A stretch of 64,000 nucleotides of DNA from JAAFHB01 sp038236995 (lineage in GTDB: Bacteria; Bacteroidota; Bacteroidia; Bacteroidales; Prolixibacteraceae), in assembly GCA_038236995.1 (NCBI GenBank), contig JBBRZE010000017.1, forward strand, positions 1 to 64,000. Reading direction: 5' to 3'. Within the stretch, counting starts at the first letter, position 1; each line of letters opens with the position of its first letter. Under the pieces are notes generated by a model. It was not told the DNA's origin, made no database searches, and saw only the letters and a list, made by a program, of their open reading frames with translations. Both the position numbers and the translations under genes were made by a program. Below are positions 42,848 to 50,718 of the stretch, one piece after another.

Positions 42848-45091
42848 GTGAAAAGAAAAATTGAACTACTGGCGCCCGGCGGAGATATTGACTCGATAAA
42901 AGCTGCAATTCTTGCGGGTGCCGATGCTGTATACTGTGGTCTCAATAAATTCAATGCGAGAAACAGTGCAACCAACATCAGCTTTGATGATTTGCAGGGG
43001 ATATTAAGACTTGCGCATCAGAACAATTGTAAAATCTTCCTGACCCTTAATATCATTATTGTTGAAAATGAAATTCCGGCATTGATCGGCCTACTTAACA
43101 AACTGGTGAATACAAGTATTGATGGTGTAATTGTTCAGGATCCGGGCCTGTTTTATCTCCTCTCCCATTATTTCAAAGGTCTTAAAATACATGCATCTAC
43201 TCAACTAACCACCCATAACGAAGGTCAGGTAAAGTTTTTAAGCAAACTGAATGTAACCAGGATTAACCTCTCAAGAGAGTTAAACATTCGTGAGATAAAA
43301 GCGTTGACGATGGTCGCCCATCAAAATAAGATATTGACGGAAGTATTTGTCCATGGCTCCTATTGCCTATCCTATTCAGGCATTTGCTACATGAGTTCTG
43401 TTCATGGAGGCAACTCGGGGAACCGCGGCAGATGCAGTCAGCCCTGCAGAGATCAGTACTTAACTACTCCGGCGGGTAAAGATTACCCCTTGAATCTGAA
43501 AGATAATTCAGCTTTCTTCGATCTCCGTGAACTGTCGGATGCGGGGGTTGATTCACTCAAGATTGAAGGACGGATAAAAAAATTCGATTACGTTTATACT
43601 GTTGTAAACAGTTGGAGAAAACAGTTGCTGATCTTTTATATTCAGGATAGGCTAAACAAAGACAACAGCGCTCTTTTTAAGGTGTTTAACCGGGCATTTT
43701 CAAATGCATTTCTAAAAGGAGTGATTGATAAAGGTATGTTTATCGACAATCCCCGCGATCATTCCATTCAACATCTTTCTGAGATAAATGACTATGCTAC
43801 GGATGATGCAAGGGAAAAAGGTCATTTAGAACTATATGATGAAAAAGCAGCGGCTAAATCGTCTGTTGAGAATAAAATCAACCAGTTAAATATCACGAAA
43901 GCACCTTTAATCATATCTGTTTCCGGGGAATGTGGCTCACCATTGCGGGTAACAGTAAAGACGCCGGAAACTTCATTTGAGGTGCTTTCAGAAATGAATC
44001 TTGTAAATACCGGGACAGAGGCCATCAGTTATGCGATGGTATTGAAACGACTGAAGGCCATCAACGATACGGAATATTACATTGAGAAACTGACGTTTGA
44101 AGATCTTCAGGGAACTGTTTACATTCCGTTTAACGCGCTTACGTCCATTAAAAAAAGAATCCTGTTCATCCTGAATGGTTCAAATGAATTTGTAGACCCC
44201 ATTGATGTTCCCATCCTGCAAAAGCATATTCATCAGAAAGAGAAACCCACGCTTTCCGTACTAATATCCTCCCTAAAGGATGTTCATCTTTGTGATGAAA
44301 CAACTGCAGATGTATTTTTCCGGTTACCTGAATCGTTTAAGAATGAATCTGCTGAATTGACTTCCCTTTTTACGGAAAACAGGAAACTCATTCCCTGGTT
44401 CCCACCTGTTTTAACAGGTGAAGACTACCAGTCAGCGGTGGAATTTCTTCAGCACGTGAAGCCTCAGCTCATTGTAACAAACAATACCGGAATTGCATAT
44501 GAAGCATTTAAAAACGGAATACGTTGGATCGCGGGTCCCTATTTGAATATCGTTAATTCATTTAGCCTGGTCTGTTTAAAAGAAACCTTCGACTGCTTCG
44601 GCGCATTTATTTCGAACGAAATAAGTAAGGTTCAGATGCTGCATATTCAGAAACCCGATGATTTCAAACTGTACTACAGCATCTATCACCCGATCATGCT
44701 GATGACAAGCCGGCAATGCCTGTTTCACCAGGTAACGGGATGCACAAAAGAGGTGATGGATGATGAATGTATTCAGCATTGTGTGAAATCAGAATCAATT
44801 ACAAACCTTAAACAGGAAACTTTGTATATTGAAAAAACTAAGGGGAATCATCACCGGATCTATAACGAGACCAATTATCTGAATACCGCTGTTGTGACAG
44901 AAGTGCCCGATCTCTTTTCAGGGTTTTTCATCAATTTATCAGATATGAAAACCGAAACGAAGATAGGAATGGAAAAACCAGGTATTATTAACCTATTTGA
45001 AAATCTGCTGAACGGAGATCCGGCATCAGAAAAGGAACTCCGGCAAGTTATTCACCCCACAACTGACGCTCAGTATCACAAGGGAATCTAA
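42848..45091 (+). CDS. U32 family protein (RlhA/TrhP-type, 'collagenase-like')
   Basis: This protein has 747 residues from the GTG at 42848. The N-terminal TIM-barrel domain (RKIELLAPGGDIDSIKAAI, then GADAVYCGL) leads to the U32 signature HGSYCLSYSGICYMSS and the Cys-rich GNSGNRGRCSQPCR. These are Fe-S-type cysteines. The remaining C-terminal 500 residues are a DUF3656-like extension. Members RlhA and TrhP add hydroxyl groups to 23S rRNA and tRNA using prephenate-derived chemistry; older annotations call the family peptidases. Which RNA is modified here cannot be told. A TTG start at 42812 lies upstream of the predicted transcript start, so the GTG is preferred. Confidence 0.85.
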   Translation: MKRKIELLAPGGDIDSIKAAILAGADAVYCGLNKFNARNSATNISFDDLQGILRLAHQNNCKIFLTLNIIIVENEIPALIGLLNKLVNTSIDGVIVQDPGLFYLLSHYFKGLKIHASTQLTTHNEGQVKFLSKLNVTRINLSRELNIREIKALTMVAHQNKILTEVFVHGSYCLSYSGICYMSSVHGGNSGNRGRCSQPCRDQYLTTPAGKDYPLNLKDNSAFFDLRELSDAGVDSLKIEGRIKKFDYVYTVVNSWRKQLLIFYIQDRLNKDNSALFKVFNRAFSNAFLKGVIDKGMFIDNPRDHSIQHLSEINDYATDDAREKGHLELYDEKAAAKSSVENKINQLNITKAPLIISVSGECGSPLRVTVKTPETSFEVLSEMNLVNTGTEAISYAMVLKRLKAINDTEYYIEKLTFEDLQGTVYIPFNALTSIKKRILFILNGSNEFVDPIDVPILQKHIHQKEKPTLSVLISSLKDVHLCDETTADVFFRLPESFKNESAELTSLFTENRKLIPWFPPVLTGEDYQSAVEFLQHVKPQLIVTNNTGIAYEAFKNGIRWIAGPYLNIVNSFSLVCLKETFDCFGAFISNEISKVQMLHIQKPDDFKLYYSIYHPIMLMTSRQCLFHQVTGCTKEVMDDECIQHCVKSESITNLKQETLYIEKTKGNHHRIYNETNYLNTAVVTEVPDLFSGFFINLSDMKTETKIGMEKPGIINLFENLLNGDPASEKELRQVIHPTTDAQYHKGI

Positions 45092-45112
45092 TAAATCAAA
45101 TATTTACAAGCG

Positions 45113-45484
45113 ATGAACACGTCAATTAACTCCATCGATGAATACATAGGTACTTTCCCGCAAGAAATTCAGATACTGCTTGGGCAAGTCCGGGCGACGA
45201 TCAGGCAAGCTGCACCCGAAGCAGAAGAAGCGATAAAATATGCAATGCCAACATTCGTCTTCAACGGAAACCTGGTTCATTTTGCAGCCTTTAAGCATCA
45301 CATTGGTTTCTATCCTGTCCCATCGGGAATTGAAGCGTTCAAAAAAGAACTTTCTGTTTACAAGGGGGCCAAAGGCTCCGTACAGTTTCCGCTCGACCGG
45401 CCGATGCCATTGGAACTGATTTCGAAAATTGTAAAGTTCAGGATGACTGAGAACCGGCTAAAAGCAAAATCGAAAAAGCGATAA
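45113..45484 (+). CDS. DUF1801 (YdhG-like) domain protein
   Basis: This 123-residue cytoplasmic protein shows the DUF1801 pattern VRATIRQAAPEAEEAIKYAMPTF (parts at 28-50), then VHFAAFKHHIGFYP and a basic C terminus (RLKAKSKKR). The fold is shared with an iron-chaperone-like family, but function is not established. It is 21 bp downstream of the U32 gene, so may be in the same transcript. It is followed by 780 bp without a gene, occupied by a short palindrome and array B. Confidence 0.85.
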   Translation: MNTSINSIDEYIGTFPQEIQILLGQVRATIRQAAPEAEEAIKYAMPTFVFNGNLVHFAAFKHHIGFYPVPSGIEAFKKELSVYKGAKGSVQFPLDRPMPLELISKIVKFRMTENRLKAKSKKR

Positions 45485-45565
45485 ATCCAAAACGTGTAGG
45501 ATTCAATGGAATGCGCTACAACAAGCAATGATCTGCAAATTGCAAAATGTATCATTCAATTTGTT

Positions 45566-45593
45566 GCAGAGACGCGATTAATCACATCTCTAC
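45566..45593. repeat. Degenerate REP-like palindrome (AGAGACGCGATTAATC type)
   Basis: The 28-bp sequence GCAGAGACGCGATTAATC... is an imperfect palindrome around TTAA with three mismatches. It is the same family of AGAGACnnn hairpins as the one at 56337-56384. Confidence 0.6.
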
Positions 45594-45640
45594 CACCTGG
45601 CATACCATTCCAATTTATGTCCAATCATAATTGCAAAAAC

Positions 45641-46102
45641 CATTCATTGGCATAGGATGATGCCTAAACCGATTTTAGAAAACATTCATTGGTACCCGAT
45701 AATGCCCAAACAGATTTCTAAAAGCATCCAATGGCACCCAATGATGCATAAACCGATTTTAGAAAGTATTCATTGGCACCCTAAAATGCCCAAACAGATT
45801 TCTAAAAGCATCCATTGGCACCCAATAATACCCAAACAGATTTCAAAAAGTATTCATTGGCACCCAATGATGCCCAAAACGATTTCAAAAAGTATTCATT
45901 GGCACCCAATGATGCCCAAACAGATTTCAAAAAGTATTCATTGGCACCCAATGATGCCCAAACAGATTTCAAAAAGTATTCATTGGCACCCTATAATGCC
46001 CAAACAGATTTCAAAAAGTATTCATTGGCACCCAATGATGCCCAAACAGATTTCAAAAGGCATCCATTGGCACCCAATAATACCCAAACAGATTTCAAAA
46101 AC
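45641..46102. repeat. Array B: eleven contiguous 42-bp units, upstream of a DUF6261 gene
   Basis: Exactly eleven 42-bp units run from 45641 to 46102, followed by a decayed start of a twelfth (CATCCTTTTAGATTG). The consensus starts TATTCATTGGCACCCAATGA and continues TGCCCAAACAGATTTCAAAA. TCATTGG and CCAATGA around CAC form a 7-bp hyphenated palindrome. Units 6-10 are the most uniform. In units 1-4 two variants alternate (CGATTTTAGAAA in 1 and 3, CAGATTTCTAAAA in 2 and 4), so the early part has an 84-bp higher-order repeat. Because 42 is a multiple of three, two frames stay open across the array, but unit-to-unit changes alter residues freely (Pro/Arg, Lys/Glu, His/Gln), which argues against protein coding. 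Confidence 0.93.
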
Positions 46103-46264
46103 CATCCTTTTAGATTGATTTTGGAAATATTAATGGTTTTGCGAAAAATAAATTACTTTTTTTTCAATTTTCATGAAAATATTGATGATAAAGCCTTCTT
46201 TATTGCTAAAAATGATTTATATTAGCTCTTTACTTCAATTTTCATTCTCAAAAAAAAATTTAAG

Positions 46265-47011
46265 ATGGAAAAACTAATTGTTCCTTCTCTGCTATCAGTC
46301 AGTGATGGTGTCCTGATGGCTGAGCGATTTGAAAAGACCATACAAGCGCTAATTGAAACTGATCCAAAAGTCAAGAATCTTTACAATGGAATGACTTCGG
46401 TTTATAAGCGTTTAGTGAAAAATCAGAAAAATGGGGGTAAGAGTCTTTTAACCGGCGAATTGCTTCAACTTGGTAAGCGTCGTAACCGGGCGCGCATTGC
46501 ATTTTTCAATATATTGTATGGCATTTCGGTTTCATTGATCGAGGAATCCAAGGCGAAAGCATTGAAACTTTATGCCATTTTCGAAAAACATGGCGCAACT
46601 GCTGATAAGGCTGGTTACAAAAAAGCAACAGCGATGTTAATTTCGCTTATTTCAGAATTCGATTTGCCCGCTAATCAGGTTTTATTGAGAGAATTGAATC
46701 TTTTACCCTTTTATGAGTCGTTGAAAACCGCGCATCAGATTTTCGATTCAGTAAGTAAACAGAAATCGGATGAAAAAGCGATCCTGGCCGCTGATTCGGA
46801 GCCTGCAACCGCTATTTTGGAAGAATTGATTTCGGCAATGACAGATATACTGGCCATGATCCAGCTTAATAATCAAATCGACAAAGCTACTTATAGTGAA
46901 ATCTATAACCAGTTGGTCACCTATATCAACGAAATCAATACTACTGCCCGCGCGCGCAAAACCCGCAAACATAACAGCAACGAACCGGAACCAAAACCTG
47001 AGACGGTTTAA
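46265..47011 (+). CDS. DUF6261 family protein
   Basis: This 248-residue protein is predicted almost wholly helical with no signal or membrane segment. The segment RARIAFFNILYGISVSL (near 78-94), a central helical repeat (ALKLYAIFEKHGATADKAGY), then QVLLRELNLLPFYESLKTAH and the tail ARARKTRKHNSNEPEPKP agree with DUF6261, a Bacteroidota family of unknown role. The basic end could contact nucleic acid. Its ATG is 162 bp after the last unit of array B, with no other gene between. A terminator follows 24 bp after the stop. Family assignment is from pattern recognition. Confidence 0.72.
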   Translation: MEKLIVPSLLSVSDGVLMAERFEKTIQALIETDPKVKNLYNGMTSVYKRLVKNQKNGGKSLLTGELLQLGKRRNRARIAFFNILYGISVSLIEESKAKALKLYAIFEKHGATADKAGYKKATAMLISLISEFDLPANQVLLRELNLLPFYESLKTAHQIFDSVSKQKSDEKAILAADSEPATAILEELISAMTDILAMIQLNNQIDKATYSEIYNQLVTYINEINTTARARKTRKHNSNEPEPKPETV

Positions 47012-47035
47012 TAATAATTCGTAATTCTTCAACCA

Positions 47036-47071
47036 GGGGACTGTTCCATAATTCCGGAACAGTCCCCTTTT
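47036..47071 (+). terminator. Terminator of the DUF6261 gene
   Basis: GGGGACTGTTCC pairs perfectly with GGAACAGTCCCC across an eight-base loop and is followed by TTTTAT. Confidence 0.9.
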
Positions 47072-47108
47072 ATATGGGTTAAACTTAAATAATATAAATA
47101 ATTATTAC

Positions 47109-47142
47109 TTTGCCATATCAAATCTAATAATCAGTATATTTG
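47109..47142 (+). promoter_or_regulatory. Possible promoter for a small reading frame
   Basis: TTTG (47109-47112) and TATATTTG (47135-47142) are spaced 22 bp, slightly long. Transcription would start near 47150, upstream of the 48-codon frame at 47190. Confidence 0.4.
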
Positions 47143-47189
47143 TTCATAATATCGAATGGAAGTTATGATATCTATTCAGCCGAATTATA

Positions 47190-47336
47190 ATGAGTGGTTT
47201 GAATTTATCAGACATATATACTAGAAACGATACAATCGTTGTTTGGTTAAAACCGACAGAAGCATTAAAGAATGCATTACCAGCGAATGTTAAGATCGAA
47301 GACTATTTAAAGGTACGACCGATCAGTAACAAATAA
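47190..47336 (+). CDS. Possible small protein or gene remnant (48 aa)
   Basis: An ATG at 47190 opens a 48-residue frame, MSGLNLSDIYTRNDTIVVWL followed by KPTEALKNALPANVKIEDYL and KVRPISNK. It sits in the 437-bp gap between DUF6261 and the TPR gene and is preceded by a promoter-like pair. A second frame (MEVMISIQPNYNEWFEF) overlaps its start in another phase. No family is recognised. The composition looks protein-like (KPTEAL, ANVKIEDYL) but length is short; it could be a remnant. Confidence 0.35.
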   Translation: MSGLNLSDIYTRNDTIVVWLKPTEALKNALPANVKIEDYLKVRPISNK

Positions 47337-47449
47337 TGAGCCAGCGGACATTATCAGTAGTAATGCTGTGTGGCAACAAAAGACTTATGAATTGATTAAC
47401 AGATAAACCATTAAAACAACCCTAATTCTCATCACTAAATTAAAATCCG

Positions 47450-48451
47450 ATGAAAAAATGTAGCTTACTAATTGCTCTTGTAGTTATTGGAAGTCATTTG
47501 TTTTCACAACAAATACATTCCCCGGCCGAGATTTTACAGATCATGTCAGATTCGAAGCTTTCGTATGAAGTGAATGTCATTGACAAGGTAATTGAGTGCC
47601 CCGATTATTCAAAGAATCTTAACTATCACGATAGTTACAGGGTTAAAAGTGATTCCGGCCTCTTTATCTATGCATTTAAGCCCAGTGACAAGGCCAAACC
47701 ATTATTCGACAAAGCCGAAACTTTTTTCCAATCAAATGCTGACAGCGCCCTATTCTATTACGAATTGTCCTTAAAAGCAGATTCTTCACTTTATAATGTG
47801 ATGACCTATATCGGACAAATGTATGAGCGCAAAGGGGATGTTGAAAATACAATTAAGTGGTATAAAACAGCCATCAGCAAAAATTACATCGATTATATGG
47901 CACATTGGTTTTTAGCAGATGCCTATCTTAAAACCGGCGATTCAAAAAATGCAATCGATGAAATTGTAATAGCGCAGATATTGAATCGGAACAATCAAAA
48001 TTTAAAAAAGTCGGCTGCAAATATTTTTAAGAGATCTTATTTAAGTACAAATGACTGGTACTTCAATCCACAGGTGGAGATGAAGAAAGTTTCGGATAGC
48101 AAAATCAGTTTGGCATTTAATGAAAAATGGATCGGCTATGCAATGGCCAAGGCATTATGGTTATTTGAGCCTGGTTACAGTAAATCAATGGGTGTTCAAC
48201 AAGGTATCTATACTACAATTGAAGACAGGGAGTGTTTAATTGCATTATTGGTTAGCTTGGATAATTCCAAAACTGAAATTAATAATGACCCGCAATTAAG
48301 TATTTTAAAAGAAGCGGCTGAAAATAAGTTTCTGAATGAATATATCCTTTATGAGATTGTGTTGCCGAAGACCCCATTTGTGGCTTGTCAATTGTCCGAA
48401 GAAACAATACTTAAAATAAAAGACTATATCCTGAAAGTGAGAAATAAGTAA
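47450..48451 (+). CDS. Secreted tetratricopeptide-repeat protein of unknown function
   Basis: This 333-residue protein has a signal peptide (CSLLIALVVIGSHLFSQ). Tandem TPR helix pairs lie at about 80-190 (ADSALFYYELSLKADSSL, GDVENTIKWYKTAIS, YMAHWFLADAYLKTGDS, NAIDEIVIAQILNRN). The C-terminal 130 residues have no recognised domain. It is probably a periplasmic scaffold. It begins a group of cell-envelope genes of unknown role on one strand (47450-51774), all separated by 50-160 bp. Confidence 0.7.
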   Translation: MKKCSLLIALVVIGSHLFSQQIHSPAEILQIMSDSKLSYEVNVIDKVIECPDYSKNLNYHDSYRVKSDSGLFIYAFKPSDKAKPLFDKAETFFQSNADSALFYYELSLKADSSLYNVMTYIGQMYERKGDVENTIKWYKTAISKNYIDYMAHWFLADAYLKTGDSKNAIDEIVIAQILNRNNQNLKKSAANIFKRSYLSTNDWYFNPQVEMKKVSDSKISLAFNEKWIGYAMAKALWLFEPGYSKSMGVQQGIYTTIEDRECLIALLVSLDNSKTEINNDPQLSILKEAAENKFLNEYILYEIVLPKTPFVACQLSEETILKIKDYILKVRNK

Positions 48452-48561
48452 TCTTAAAATCAGTCGTTTGTAACGGTAAATACGCTATTCCGGTGGACAA
48501 GATCATAAGATTGATTCATAAAATAAACGTATGCTTAAACCATTTTAAAAACTAAACAACA

Positions 48562-49086
48562 ATGACAATCAGAACCTTTTGGATCCTCTTTATTAAAATT
48601 TTAGGAATTTGGTTAGTGCTGAGCTTCCTGACAGTTATTCCACAATTTGCGAAAATGTTAACTTTTTTCGGGACGAACAGCAATGGCAGACTTTTGGGTA
48701 TTGGTATTTCCGTCGCTTTATTCCTGTTGACGATAGGAATTTATGTATTCATTCTGCGGCTTTTCGTTTTTAAGACAGACTGGCTCATTGACAAACTGCA
48801 TCTTGACAAAGGGTTTCCGGAAGAAAAAATAGAACTAAATATTCAACGCTCCACCGTTCTTACGATTGCTGCAATTGTTATTGGCGGACTTATCTTCATT
48901 GATAGTTTCCCGCTATTCTGCCAGCAGGTATTGGTGTTTATTCAACAGGATAACCTGTTTAGAGAAAGTCCCACCTCCGGGTGGATTATTTTCTATTTGG
49001 TAAAAACCATTCTGGGTTATCTATTAATGACAAACAGCCAATTTGTTGTCAGGTTTTTAGATAAACAAAACCACACAATGGAATAA
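48562..49086 (+). CDS. Small integral membrane protein, unknown
   Basis: This 174-residue protein has four predicted membrane helices: 7-27 (LFIKILGIWLVLSFL), 46-68 (GISVALFLLTIGIYVFILRL), 95-115 (VLTIAAIVIGGLIFID), and 140-158. An amphipathic segment, TDWLIDKLHLDKGFPEEKI, lies between helices 2 and 3. No family is recognised. It lies in the group of envelope genes of unknown function and may share their transcript. Confidence 0.6.
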   Translation: MTIRTFWILFIKILGIWLVLSFLTVIPQFAKMLTFFGTNSNGRLLGIGISVALFLLTIGIYVFILRLFVFKTDWLIDKLHLDKGFPEEKIELNIQRSTVLTIAAIVIGGLIFIDSFPLFCQQVLVFIQQDNLFRESPTSGWIIFYLVKTILGYLLMTNSQFVVRFLDKQNHTME

Positions 49087-49140
49087 TGGTTAAAACCCTC
49101 CCAGTGTGCATTTGAATAAATTATAAAAAAGAAAACCTCA

Positions 49141-49788
49141 ATGATAAAAACATTTCTAATGCTAATGATGCTATTTCCGGCAATCCTATTCGGGCAGGAA
49201 ACCAAAAGAATTGCATCCAAAGAAACCAATGAGACTTTCTTTGTTCTTAAATCAGATAAAACTACAAGACATGGGGAATACAATAAGTTCAGTTATAGAA
49301 ATAAACTATTAATCAAAGGCTTCTATAAACAAGGTCTTAAGGACAGTATTTGGGAATGCTACAACTTTGACGGACAAATTTCCCTTAAATATGATTATTC
49401 CCAAAATGAACTTCTGTTTTACAAACCAAGTGACAAGGTCAAGAAGTATAAATTCATCAATGAAACTGTCAATGCCGATACCAGTTTAAACAGACCTCCT
49501 ATATTCTTAGGAGGTGACGACACTTTTACTTCTGATATTGTAAGGAATCTGCGGTATCCGGTTGAAGCACTTCAAAATGGAATTTCAGGCAAAGTGTTTG
49601 TTTCATTTGTGGTTGACAAAAGTGGGAAAACGAGTAATTATAAAATTGAAAAACCACTTGGATATGGCTTAGATTTGGAGGCTCTCAGGGTATTAAAACT
49701 GCAACCTGACAATTGGCTGCCAGCGTTACAAAATGGACAAGCTGTTGACATTGAAGTTATCTATCCTGTTTCATTCCAGTTGCGATAA
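49141..49788 (+). CDS. TonB C-terminal domain energy-transducer-like protein
   Basis: This 215-residue protein has a signal peptide (FLMLMMLFPAILFGQ). The middle has a MORN-like segment (HGEYNKFSYRNKLLIKGFYKQ, then GQISLKYDYSQ), and the TonB-C domain lies at about 125-215 (LRYPVEALQNGISGKVFVSF, then VDKSGKTSNYKIEKPLGYG). The domain normally contacts outer-membrane receptors, but true TonB proteins keep an uncleaved N-terminal anchor. Here the anchor looks cleavable, so a soluble periplasmic role is possible. No ExbB/ExbD genes are nearby. Confidence 0.8.
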   Translation: MIKTFLMLMMLFPAILFGQETKRIASKETNETFFVLKSDKTTRHGEYNKFSYRNKLLIKGFYKQGLKDSIWECYNFDGQISLKYDYSQNELLFYKPSDKVKKYKFINETVNADTSLNRPPIFLGGDDTFTSDIVRNLRYPVEALQNGISGKVFVSFVVDKSGKTSNYKIEKPLGYGLDLEALRVLKLQPDNWLPALQNGQAVDIEVIYPVSFQLR

Positions 49789-49943
49789 TTCAAAGAATAA
49801 CAACCATTAACATCAAGTTATCAGCCGGTTTCGGTGCTTTGTTGTAAGGAAATTTGTATATTTGAAGTACAGCACTTCTAAGGAGGTTCAGCGGTTATAA
49901 TCCTCCCTGCGCATAGCTGAAGAACTAATATAATTGTTCTAAA

Positions 49944-50624
49944 ATGAGACATTTATTGTATATCGTTGCCGTTGCCTGGAGTTTAATCCTGATTGGTTGC
50001 AACAGTACAGTAGGAACTATTGACATCGCGGGAAAGGTATTGGATGAATATTCGAAAGAAGGTACTCCAAAAAGAACCGTGATTATTCAAGGATTGAAAT
50101 ATGCTGATTCCGGGTTAATACCTACCGATGAGATAGGTCGCTTTTACACAGATAGCTCCGGACATTTTACCTATACATTAAAAAAAATCAAGGATGTATA
50201 CCGGTATAATTTTGTTTTTGTGGCTGATTCAACCTACTCCTATTCCGCCCAGATGGTTAGTCTTGCTGAACTTGAACTCAATTCAAAGTTTTTAACATTC
50301 TATCTTGAAAAATTTACCGATCTTACCATTAAAATTGAGCGTATTAACAAAACAGTACCAATTGATACGCTTTTCATCTCTTGGAAAACAGATGATATTG
50401 ACGGAAGAATATACCCGCATAAAGTGGTCAACATGGGGGCAGTCCCTGATTTTGAATTCAGGTGGATAGGTGGAAAAGTTAAATCATTTATTGAAACAAA
50501 AACTTTTGCGAATAAAAACACAGTCATTCACATGTACTTATTTAGAAACAGCAGAGCAAAAGAGATGTCCGACACCATCTTTTGCCTAAGAGATGTTAAG
50601 AATTCCTTTACTTTTAAGTATTAA
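49944..50624 (+). CDS. Lipoprotein with carboxypeptidase-regulatory-like domain, unknown
   Basis: This 226-residue protein has the lipobox LILIGCNSTVG near residue 19. The mature N-terminal 90 residues form a beta-sandwich-like region (IAGKVLDEYSKEGTPKRTVI, DSSGHFTYTL) as in carboxypeptidase-regulatory-like domains. The rest is beta-rich with no named family. TATATTTG at 49857-49864 is a possible -7 element. It may be a surface or periplasmic binding lipoprotein. Confidence 0.6.
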   Translation: MRHLLYIVAVAWSLILIGCNSTVGTIDIAGKVLDEYSKEGTPKRTVIIQGLKYADSGLIPTDEIGRFYTDSSGHFTYTLKKIKDVYRYNFVFVADSTYSYSAQMVSLAELELNSKFLTFYLEKFTDLTIKIERINKTVPIDTLFISWKTDDIDGRIYPHKVVNMGAVPDFEFRWIGGKVKSFIETKTFANKNTVIHMYLFRNSRAKEMSDTIFCLRDVKNSFTFKY

Positions 50625-50718
50625 CAGTCCAATCTGCATCAACCATTGGAGACAAATTAAACAATACAGGTGTTTAAGTGGTTAATACAAGTATAATAAT
50701 AACTTCAATTTATCAAAT

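Noticed and set aside
45641..46102. CRISPR array
   Set aside because: All 42 bp of the unit are repeated; there is no unique sequence between repeats and no cas gene.
45657..46225. Two long overlapping frames (153 and 136 codons) across array B, one reading as a repeat containing SIHWHP
   Set aside because: The period is a multiple of three, so open frames are automatic. Unit-to-unit base changes alter residues without restraint and both frames are equally open; no start signal or signal peptide is convincing.
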